From assembly GCF_002902945.1 (NCBI RefSeq), contig NZ_CP026102.1, positions 496,001-560,000 of the forward strand: a stretch of 64,000 nucleotides of DNA, written 5' to 3'. The notes beneath the pieces were generated by a model. The model ran no database searches, was not told where the DNA came from, and saw only the letters and a program-made list of their open reading frames with translations. Positions 52,404 through 59,906 of this stretch are shown here, piece by piece; position 1 is the stretch's first letter; each line of letters opens with the position of its first letter. The position numbers were made by a program, and so were the translations under genes. The stretch is from Paraburkholderia caribensis. Its GTDB lineage: Bacteria; Pseudomonadota; Gammaproteobacteria; Burkholderiales; Burkholderiaceae.

Positions 52404-53438
52404 ATGTTCGACGCAGCGCTCCTGCGCAACGGCCTCGTGCCAACCATCAGACAGATAGACCATCCCGCGTCGGGCTATGTCCACTCGGGCGCCAGTGTCG
52501 TGCCGTGCGCGCTCGTGTACCTGGAAACCGATAGCGCAGGAAGTCCGAATTGCAAAAGTGCTGATCCGTTCTGTTATCTCGAGCAGGCCATCACGCTCAA
52601 TCGCAGTCTCGAAGCTGTCGGTTTGCCGAGGTTGACCGTGGCGACGAACGTTGCTGATGAGGTCACGCGCTACCTCGAGAAAGTCGACGGCGATTCACGT
52701 CCCAACGTGTTGCAACTGACGCCGTCGGGATTGACGCTGCCGAGGAATACGCGCTTCTACAGCGCGCATTTCAAGCTCGACATGATCGAGCAGTTGGGTG
52801 CGATGCTACGCGAAGGCGAATTGCTGATGGTGCTCGACACCGACATGCTCGCACTTCGAACGGTGAACAAGGAACTCTTGCAGCGCTGTCAAGCGACAGG
52901 TGTGGGCGCATTTGACATTTCCGACCAGGAGTTCTCGGCGTATGGCGACGCTCGCGTCATCGACGATCTTGAAACAGTGGCGGGCGTGCGCCTTCACAAT
53001 CCGCGATGGTTCGGCGGCGAAGTGCTGCTCGCGTCCGGTGAATTCATCAAGGAACTGGTGCCTTGCGCGCATGCATGCTTTGAGCGATACCGGCGCGTCA
53101 TCAACGAGTTGAATCACAACGGCGACGAGGCATTCATTTCCGCCGCGCTCAATCTGCTTTCCGGCGCCGGCCATCAGATCATCGATCTCGGTGCGAATCG
53201 CGTGGTCGGACGTCACTGGTCAGGCAATACGCACCGTGACCTTCGCTGGTTCAAAGGATGTTCGTTGCTGCATCTGCCCGGATGCAAGCGTCTACTGGAG
53301 CGTCAGGCGCGTCGTCCCGTGTTCAGCGCAGCACATGTGTGGCGGAGTCTGGTGGTGAGGCACGAACTCAATCGAACGGTTTGGCCGCTCAGGCGCTGGG
53401 TGCGCTCGTGGGTGCGACCTTCGAGCGGGCGTCGGTAG
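52404..53438 (+). CDS. GT8-like glycosyltransferase
   Basis: A 344-residue protein with CGGAGGAGACG directly before the ATG. The N-terminal half is Rossmann-like (ALVYLETDS, FYSAHFKLDMIEQLGAML), and the DxD metal motif lies in MVLDTDMLALR near residue 145. A later His-Asn-rich segment (VNELNHNGDEAFISAALNLL and GANRVVGRHWSGNTHRDLRWFKGCSLLHLPG) is typical of the second half of GT8/GT-A enzymes. Sugar donor and acceptor are unknown. No membrane segment. It is 286 bases after the glycosidase gene, in the same direction, and just before an AraC regulator. Confidence 0.65.
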   Translation: MFDAALLRNGLVPTIRQIDHPASGYVHSGASVVPCALVYLETDSAGSPNCKSADPFCYLEQAITLNRSLEAVGLPRLTVATNVADEVTRYLEKVDGDSRPNVLQLTPSGLTLPRNTRFYSAHFKLDMIEQLGAMLREGELLMVLDTDMLALRTVNKELLQRCQATGVGAFDISDQEFSAYGDARVIDDLETVAGVRLHNPRWFGGEVLLASGEFIKELVPCAHACFERYRRVINELNHNGDEAFISAALNLLSGAGHQIIDLGANRVVGRHWSGNTHRDLRWFKGCSLLHLPGCKRLLERQARRPVFSAAHVWRSLVVRHELNRTVWPLRRWVRSWVRPSSGRR

Positions 53439-53542
53439 ACAGCAGTCTATTTTCGATTCGCGTTTAAGCGAACGCCTTGAACAATCGTCTTAGAAGTCAT
53501 TGCATGCGCAGGCATGCCAATCAAAAGCACGCGGGAGAGACC

Positions 53543-54553
53543 ATGTTTGTCGGGAACAACTTGCAATGGGTAACACACCAGCAGATCGGCGCAATTTCAG
53601 CCACGCAACGCATCGCTTTCGTACTCACGGAATCGTGCGACCTGCTCGGGATAGGCGCTATCGCCGAGGCGCTTGAATGTGCGTGTTCGCTAGCGACAGG
53701 CGAGTCTTCGAAAAGGTACGAGATGCGATTTCTGTCCGAAGGCGGTGGACATGTCAAATGCGATCGCTCGCTGTTCGTTTCGACAGACGATTTACCGAAG
53801 TCGGGCGACGAGCGATTTGCCCATGTGTTCGTCGCTGGTGGGATGCATTCGAGAGCGGCCTGCGACACACCGGCACTGAGCGGCTGGCTGCAACGGATGA
53901 GGGCCAATGGCGCGCGCGTCAAACTCTTCGCGGCGGGCTTCGAAGCATCGAATGGGACCTACGACAAAGGCGCGGTCAACGGATACGAACAGGCGCGTCG
54001 CCGCAGGGCGCAATTAGGCAGTGCTGTTAAAGCGGCCTTCGAAGTTATCCGTGCGGATTTCGGCGAATCGGTCGCGCACGAAGCACTGCGCCGTACATCG
54101 TTCGTCGATTCGAGCGAATGGCTGTCGTCATCCATGGACCCAGCCAATACGTCGGGAGACCGAATCCGCGCTGCGGCGCGGTGGCTGCAGGATAACTGTC
54201 ATCGCGCCGTCACCGTGAACGACGCAGCGGAAGCCTGCGCGATGAGCCAACGCACGCTGTTGCGCAACTTTCAAACGCACATCGGCGCATCGCCTTCCGA
54301 GTATTTGCAGCGAGTCAGGATCGAGCGTGCGTGCCAGTTGCTCGCGGAGACTTCGCTGCCCGCCGACAAAGTGGCGCGACGCGTCGGACTGACCAACGGC
54401 GATCGACTTGGCAAGCTGTTTCGCCGTTGCGTGGGCAAGTCTCCCATCGAGTACCGTGCGTGGACGCGTGGCAACGCAGATGCGAAAGGATCGAATGGCG
54501 AGACGACGTGTAGTGTTCTTCAACAGCCGACGCTCGCGACATGTGACGAATAA
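53543..54553 (+). CDS. GlxA-type AraC-family regulator (unit 1)
   Basis: A 336-residue regulator. The start MFVGNNLQWVTHQQIG (ATG 53543) has GGGAGAG before it. Residues ~15-185 form a DJ-1/PfpI-like domain (ATQRIAFVLTESCDLLGIGAIAEAL, HVFVAGGMHSRAACDTPALSGW), but the usual nucleophile Cys is not obvious. Residues ~220-330 are the AraC double HTH (VTVNDAAEACAMSQRTLLRNFQTHIGASPSEYLQRVRIERACQLL, ADKVARRVGLTNGDRLGKLFRRCVGKSPIEYR). Such GlxA-like activators respond to amines or aromatics; the signal here is unknown. It is 105 bases after the glycosyltransferase gene. Confidence 0.83.
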   Translation: MFVGNNLQWVTHQQIGAISATQRIAFVLTESCDLLGIGAIAEALECACSLATGESSKRYEMRFLSEGGGHVKCDRSLFVSTDDLPKSGDERFAHVFVAGGMHSRAACDTPALSGWLQRMRANGARVKLFAAGFEASNGTYDKGAVNGYEQARRRRAQLGSAVKAAFEVIRADFGESVAHEALRRTSFVDSSEWLSSSMDPANTSGDRIRAAARWLQDNCHRAVTVNDAAEACAMSQRTLLRNFQTHIGASPSEYLQRVRIERACQLLAETSLPADKVARRVGLTNGDRLGKLFRRCVGKSPIEYRAWTRGNADAKGSNGETTCSVLQQPTLATCDE

Positions 54554-55343
54554 CGCGCGTGCCGTTAGTGCTAGCCGACTCAAAATGGCAGCGCGTGCCT
54601 CGGGGTGTCGCGCTGCCGCATTTTCTACAGATCGGACGGATGGTCAAACGGGGTGTCAATAAGCCCGCCAATCCCATTTTGTCGAATGCATCCAGGGTCG
54701 ATACCGAAATAAAATTCTCAGCGTGACGAAAATTGCGCCATTCACCGCACATTTTTCTGTCGGTAATTGTGTCTCCTCGGTAAAAGCGACGTCCCCATTC
54801 TTCCGCTTATCGATTTCCAATGCGGCAATACCCGCAATGCGCAGAACAATAAGGATCACAAAAATACCTCATAGGGTCATATTGGCCCGCCCTCCTGCGC
54901 GAAATCCACTCAAAGAGAATCGAAAGGGCGAATTTCCTTTCCAGAAAGATATAGTCGGAAGAATTCTGCTAATTGTCCGATGAAGTTATTTTTCGGTGTG
55001 ATTTACCGCATGTATTGGGTATTATTTACGCCGATCGAAAGGATATGTGCGAACAAATTGCCGGGCGTCATTCACACCCGAAAAAGGTGGGACGGTTGCG
55101 CAGTGCACAAGGACAGTTGGCATTAGTGGCAGTACATTAGGGGAAACATCGGAACCCGCCGGGCAGCATGCGGTGTCCGTTCACTCACTTTCTCCCTGTT
55201 TATCAATCGGGCGACGAAACGTCATTGCCAGTAAGGATTACTGAGCAATGCGGAGTCGCTCGCGCCGCCATCCTGGTCCGAAATCCAGTAGTCACCTCTT
55301 TGGACTTTTTTTCGAGAACTTTCTCGACAGGGATGCGCTTGCC
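54554..55343. other. AT-rich intergenic region between the two units
   Basis: About 790 bases with low GC for this genome and many short T/A runs (for example around 54690-54990 and 55000-55050). It contains at most one doubtful small frame. It may hold long promoter and control sequences of the second glycosidase gene, whose ribosome site AGGGA lies near the right end. Confidence 0.45.
54656..54859 (-). CDS. Possible small gene in an AT-rich gap
   Basis: A 67-residue frame beginning at a GTG (54859) with GAGG about 8 bases before it; it starts with a hydrophobic piece (ILIVLRIAGIAALEID) and ends in aromatic/basic residues. The surrounding 790-base gap (54554-55343) has no other supported gene and is AT-rich. 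I rate this frame as doubtful; it could be a leftover of a longer gene. Confidence 0.25.
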   Translation of the reverse strand: MILIVLRIAGIAALEIDKRKNGDVAFTEETQLPTEKCAVNGAIFVTLRILFRYRPWMHSTKWDWRAY

Positions 55344-56894
55344 ATGAACAAACGACGTCAATTTCTAGGCCGCCTGACGGCTCTCGGTGGCAGCTATGTT
55401 CTCACCGCGTGCGGCGGAGGGACGGGCAGTGTCAGCGATGTTTCCGGTGACGCGGTGGCGAAAGCCACGGCCCGCGCAGCGGCATCGGCCAGCGGCACGA
55501 CGATTCCGTCGGGCACGTCGATCGTCGACAACTCTGGTGCCACATGGACCTTGTCGGGCGGCTCCGTCTACCGGAACGGCGTGAAAGCCGGCAACAACTA
55601 TAACGTGGCGCTCGTGCTGTTTTATGGCGGCGTGATCTATCACCAGGGGACGGGCGGCCAGTTCTATTCGTGGAATGGATCGACATGGATTGCCTGTAAC
55701 GACCCACGCCTCGGCGGGACGTCCGCGGATGGCACGGCGATTCCCCCCGCGTCGTACATCATCGACAAGACGGGCGCGATGTGGACCGTCGTGAGCGGTG
55801 TCGTCTACAAGAACGGCAAGACGGTCGGCAACACCTATAACGTGTCGCTGTTGCTGTGGTATGGCGGAAAGATCTGGCACAAGGGAACAGGCGGACAGTT
55901 CTATGTCTGCACGGATGCTGGCGGCTGGCTGCCCTGCAGCGATCCTCGTATCGCGACAGCGGCTACGGCAGGGACGTTCTACGGCGTCAACGGCCACTAC
56001 GACTACAGCTATACGCCAGCGCAGCTCGTGTCGATCCTGAAAGGCATGGGCTGCACGAGTTACCGCGTGGGTTGCACCGACGACCCAAAGCAGTTGAATG
56101 CAGTCACGAAGCTCGCGCAAGCCTTCCAGTCGGCGGGGATCTCGCTGCTCGTGCTGATCAACCAGGGCGTGTACGACGCCAACGGCAACGTCTTCACTAG
56201 TGAGTCAGCCGCATACAATCGCGGCTTGCAGGCTGCAATGGCAGTCGCGAATGCACTCAAGGCGTACGGCGTAACCCTTTACGAGTGCGGAAACGAGCTG
56301 ACCCGGCAGAACGCCACGGTTCTGGACTTTACCAACGCAGGCACCAAAGCGGTCGACTTCAACAACGCGAACTGGCCCGCCATGCGCGGCGTGATGCGCG
56401 GCATGATCGACGGCGTGAGGTCGGTTCAACCGTCGGCAAAGTGCGGCATCAACTTCTGTGTCGCGGATATCGGCGCAGCGGACGCCCTGTGGGACGGCAT
56501 GCAGCCGGACGGATCGGGCGGTCATCCGAAGGTGCGCTGGGACATCACGACGTGGCATAACTACGAGGTGTACGGCGACATCTTCAACATCGGTATCGAC
56601 GGCTCGGGGCCCGGCTTTGATCTGCCCACATACTGCAAGGCTCGTTACGGCGTGCCGTTCATCATCACGGAATGGAACACGGGGCCCGAGAAGACGCAGG
56701 CGTATCGAGCCAGCTATATCACCAGCACGCTCGGCAAGTTCTATCAGGCGCGTAAGACGCACAATATCCAGTCCGTCATGTATTACGTGCTCGATAGCGG
56801 CAACAACACTTACGGCGTTATGACCAACGGTGTCACGCTGAACCCGCCGTATAGCGCGTTTACGAGTTTCGTGTCGGGCAACGCGGACGCCTGA
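55344..56894 (+). CDS. Exported lipoprotein with duplicated WNG/GQFY module and glycosidase-like domain (paralog 2)
   Basis: A 516-residue paralog of the protein at 50441. The start MNKRRQFLGRLTALGG (ATG 55344) is a twin-arginine signal with lipobox LTAC. The linker is shorter than in paralog 1, followed by two modules (for example SGATWTLSGGSVYRNGVKAG, YNVALVLFYGG, TGGQFYSWNGSTW and YNVSLLLWYGG, TGGQFYVC) and the TIM-barrel-like domain with GVNGHYDY, YECGNEL and IITEWNTG. By eye most of the barrel is conserved between the paralogs, with the largest differences in the linker. It also should sit at the outer face and act on a polysaccharide. Confidence 0.72.
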   Translation: MNKRRQFLGRLTALGGSYVLTACGGGTGSVSDVSGDAVAKATARAAASASGTTIPSGTSIVDNSGATWTLSGGSVYRNGVKAGNNYNVALVLFYGGVIYHQGTGGQFYSWNGSTWIACNDPRLGGTSADGTAIPPASYIIDKTGAMWTVVSGVVYKNGKTVGNTYNVSLLLWYGGKIWHKGTGGQFYVCTDAGGWLPCSDPRIATAATAGTFYGVNGHYDYSYTPAQLVSILKGMGCTSYRVGCTDDPKQLNAVTKLAQAFQSAGISLLVLINQGVYDANGNVFTSESAAYNRGLQAAMAVANALKAYGVTLYECGNELTRQNATVLDFTNAGTKAVDFNNANWPAMRGVMRGMIDGVRSVQPSAKCGINFCVADIGAADALWDGMQPDGSGGHPKVRWDITTWHNYEVYGDIFNIGIDGSGPGFDLPTYCKARYGVPFIITEWNTGPEKTQAYRASYITSTLGKFYQARKTHNIQSVMYYVLDSGNNTYGVMTNGVTLNPPYSAFTSFVSGNADA

Positions 56895-56922
56895 TCCGCG
56901 GCGTGCCACGCACGCCGCGAAT

Positions 56923-56948
56923 GCTTCCCCGACTGCGAACGGGGAAGC
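56923..56948. terminator. Hairpin between convergent genes
   Basis: GCTTCCCC (56923-56930) and GGGGAAGC (56941-56948) form a perfect 8-bp stem with a 10-base loop. It lies between the paralog-2 gene and the convergent ATP-grasp gene. No T-run, so its strength is uncertain. Confidence 0.5.
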
Positions 56949-56954
56949 GCGGCC

Positions 56955-57971
56955 TCACAGATCAGCACTGGCTTCCAGCAGTTGCCCCCATTCATAATCG
57001 ACGTGGTCGGGCGTGAAGGGCAATACGCCAGCCCCCGGCGTGAATGTCAATTCACCGAAATAGACGCGGTTATCGGGGGCATAGAGATCGACGCGAACAT
57101 AGTCGAAATCTTTGGCCAGGACCGTCGCGGCTTTCAGCACCGCTTCGAGGTTGTCAGGCCGCGGCGGCGGCACGGCGCTGCGTGTGTAAGGGCCGATCAT
57201 CACATCCATATGGCGCCATTGCGTGTCGAACACGTCGCCATGCGTGTTATTGCCGAAGCGGTCCGTGATCAGAAGAATGTACATGAGCGGACGTCCAGCG
57301 TTTCCGCCGAAGCAATGCACCTTGAAATCGGCTGGAACGCGCCCGTGATGGTCCAGAAGCAGTTGCTCGAAGAAGATTCGCGGCCGGATCTTCCTGTAAT
57401 GCCGTTCGCGTGCGACCCAATAGAACGACGTCGATAGCCACCGTTCCGACAGTTCCTGCAGCCTTTCAAACGTGGTCTCCGACTTGTTCCGCACAATTTC
57501 GACGAACGTGCTGCCGTGATTCGCCTTCATCACGAATGCATCGGGCAGACTGTCGAAGACCGCACGCGTGAATACCTCAGGCGCGGCGATAAGCGGAACG
57601 AGATGCGCTTCGCCGAGTTTGGCGGCAACATATTCCCGGACTTCGAGCTTATCGGTCAATGGTACATAGCGCGGGTCCGGCCGAAGATTGCGTTGCAGGA
57701 TCTTCTCGTTGAACGTTGCTGGACGCGCGAGCCGTGGATATCGCCCGATACATTTCCGGTGCAACAGGCTAAGGAACAGCGTGTCGGGCAACATCGACTT
57801 TGCCTTCTCTTTCATTCTGCGGATTGCCGACTGCGAAGGAATCGGATCTCCTGAACCATAGTCATGCAACTGCGGGCGCGCCCCGACCTCTTCGGACGAT
57901 GCGGCCTTCTCGTTTCTGGTGCCAGACGCGTCCTTCTCTTCGCGGGCCTGCGCATATTCGGTTATTGGCAT
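56955..57971 (-). CDS. TupA-like ATP-grasp protein, polymer assembly
   Basis: A 338-residue protein of the TupA-like ATP-grasp family. After a ~55-residue basic, Glu/Ser-rich start come a short helix (KSMLPDTLFLSLLHRKCIGRYPRLARP), then the family core: FNEKILQRNLRPDPRYVPLTDKLEVREYV, FVMKANHGSTFVEIV, a Y-rich segment and IFFEQLLLDH, then DFKVHCFGG and DFDYVRVDLYA. Bacillus TupA takes part in teichuronopeptide synthesis, so a role in adding an amino acid or sugar unit to a cell-surface polymer is likely. It is convergent with paralog 2 and precedes the second AraC gene on the minus strand. Confidence 0.72.
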   Translation of the reverse strand: MPITEYAQAREEKDASGTRNEKAASSEEVGARPQLHDYGSGDPIPSQSAIRRMKEKAKSMLPDTLFLSLLHRKCIGRYPRLARPATFNEKILQRNLRPDPRYVPLTDKLEVREYVAAKLGEAHLVPLIAAPEVFTRAVFDSLPDAFVMKANHGSTFVEIVRNKSETTFERLQELSERWLSTSFYWVARERHYRKIRPRIFFEQLLLDHHGRVPADFKVHCFGGNAGRPLMYILLITDRFGNNTHGDVFDTQWRHMDVMIGPYTRSAVPPPRPDNLEAVLKAATVLAKDFDYVRVDLYAPDNRVYFGELTFTPGAGVLPFTPDHVDYEWGQLLEASADL

Positions 57972-57992
57972 TGTTAGCGCTCCCTGCGCCCG

Positions 57993-59021
57993 CTAGAAAA
58001 CGGGTTTCATTTGCGAATCGACCGCTGCGGCAGTTTCGACGACATGGTCAGCTGGCGACGGTGTCGGTGTGTGATTGCTGGTGCCGAGATGGCGCAACGC
58101 GCGAAAAGCGGTTGGCGACATGCCGTATCGCACCTTGAAGATGCGCCCCAGCCGGTTGCCGTCGCCCATGCCGCAACGCCTTGCAATCTTGTCGATGGGA
58201 AGCTCGGTTTCCATCAGCATCGAGCAGACGACCTCGAAGCGCGTGCGCAACAGGTATTCAAGTGGGGTCAGCCCAAACTCGACCTTGAAACGCCGCTGAT
58301 AGTTGCGTTTGCTCATCGCCGCGGACTCGGCCGCCCGACTCACGGAAATCGCCTTGCTATAGTTTTCCCGGATCCAACGCGCCGACTCGCGGATTTTCTC
58401 GGCCGTGGTCGCGATAGCCGGATCATCCGCGCCAGGCCGCATGCGCTGACGCACTTGCGGCTGCAGCGTATGCGCGATCCGGCGCGCCGTTTCCGCGTCG
58501 AGGTCGCGACCAATCTGCACGAGGGCCATTTCAGTCGGCGTCGCCCCGGCGGGCCGCATCTCTGACAGACCATCATCCAGCACGAACACAGGCACAGCCG
58601 GTTGCACCGCCCCGCTCGACAGATCGCTCTTCTGCCGCATGCAGGGCGGCGCGCTCGATCCCTGGCGCGACAGCCAGGAGACGAGTTGCTCGCTCGATTC
58701 ATTCATCGGGTCGCCGCTGCAAGCAACGAAGAATGCATGAAAGTCGGCCAGCCGAAACCGTTCGAGCTTCTGCGTCCAGATCGGAAAGCTGGAGCCGCCC
58801 GTAACGAATCCGCCCGTCTCAGACAACACCGAGAAGCGGTACGGGGGCTCCTCGCCGACCTCCAGCCCGAGCTTGTTGGCAAGGCAAAAGGCGTCGCCAA
58901 TCGCGCCCGCAGCGGCCATCGAACAATGCGGGGCAATGAGCAGGCCGATATGCTTCTCAACCTCCGGTTTCTCGAGCCGGTCATCGACACACAAGGGATG
59001 TGATTGATAAATCCCATTCAC
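57993..59021 (-). CDS. GlxA-type AraC-family regulator (unit 2)
   Basis: A 342-residue regulator. I start it at GTG 59021 (VNGIYQSHPL), with GGGAGAG 6 bases before; a TTG 15 bases upstream is also open. Residues ~20-190 are a DJ-1/PfpI-like domain (KHIGLLIAPHCSMAAAGAIGDAF, DFHAFFVACSGD), and residues ~210-310 the AraC HTH pair (ISVSRAAESAAMSKRNYQRRFKVEFGLTPLEYLLRTRFEVVCSML, IDKIARRCGMGDGNRLGRIFKVRYGMSPTAFR). It mirrors the regulator of unit 1 and likely controls its own glycosidase/ATP-grasp unit, or both. Confidence 0.83.
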   Translation of the reverse strand: MNGIYQSHPLCVDDRLEKPEVEKHIGLLIAPHCSMAAAGAIGDAFCLANKLGLEVGEEPPYRFSVLSETGGFVTGGSSFPIWTQKLERFRLADFHAFFVACSGDPMNESSEQLVSWLSRQGSSAPPCMRQKSDLSSGAVQPAVPVFVLDDGLSEMRPAGATPTEMALVQIGRDLDAETARRIAHTLQPQVRQRMRPGADDPAIATTAEKIRESARWIRENYSKAISVSRAAESAAMSKRNYQRRFKVEFGLTPLEYLLRTRFEVVCSMLMETELPIDKIARRCGMGDGNRLGRIFKVRYGMSPTAFRALRHLGTSNHTPTPSPADHVVETAAAVDSQMKPVF

Positions 59022-59906
59022 TGTTAGCTCTCCCAATTAATGCGCAACAATTCAACGCAAATCAGAATACATTAGAGAAAAGAGCCATGCGATGCCTGTC
59101 CGATTGGCGCGAACGATATGGCGAAATCGTTCGGACGTGGGAATTCTTACTTAAATGCGGACTCGGCGTTTCAGGCTATTTTTCCTAATGACGGAAAGAT
59201 TTTCTGGGAGAAAATGTCCGATTGTGTTGACCCGAAGCCGCGTCATGAACCGCGAGAGCTCGCCATAGAAGGGCCGCAGAGCGAGCAAGGACTTTGTAAG
59301 CGAATGGCGCTAATGGCGTACTGTCACTACCGTTTCGTGACGCGATTGCTCGCGTTGCGTATCACTCTGTTACACGAATTTCAGATCGCAACAACTCTTT
59401 CTTCGATGCCCGGCCGATGTAACGTGTTCCACGATATCGGCCATTAGTACCCGAATTTATGCCGGGTTTGTACTAATTCAAATTCGGTGCGTCTATCCTT
59501 CAACGCAACATCAATCGAAGGGCGACGTCGTGGATCGAAGACCGATTCCTGAAGTCTGCCTAAGCTCTTTTCATAGGCTCCCGTCGAGAGCGTGCGTGAC
59601 TTGCCAATCGTCCCACTCGTTGTGTGGCTCGACGCCTGTCACTGTGAACGCTAAAGGGTTCGCATCAATGCGGACACGACGGGTGCTTTGCCATTGCCAG
59701 TGAAGTTCTGACACATCGGGGAGCTGCGGCTATTTCACTCCCCGTGAGTCGCTATTGCCATCCGTTCCTGTAACTCATCATCAGCCCGAGCACGGCTGAT
59801 CGAGCTTTCTGTTGCATTCCGTCCGGCGGCTTCAGGTCGCCGTCTGGCCGTGTACTCGTGTGCTTCGCAGCCTGCTCGACCAACCGCATTTCAAAGGATG
59901 ATTCCC
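59022..59906. promoter_or_regulatory. Long upstream region of the polysaccharide operon
   Basis: 885 bases between divergent genes, with a rather AT-rich half on the left (59040-59230) and a GC-rich, G/C-skewed half on the right. No gene is supported. I saw no clear RpoN or other sigma signature. A long leader for the autokinase gene is possible. The ribosome site AAAGGA is at 59893. Confidence 0.4.

Noticed and set aside
59118..59447. Small plus-strand frames in the gap before the autokinase gene
   Set aside because: No ribosome site, no codon pattern of the genome and no recognisable sequence.
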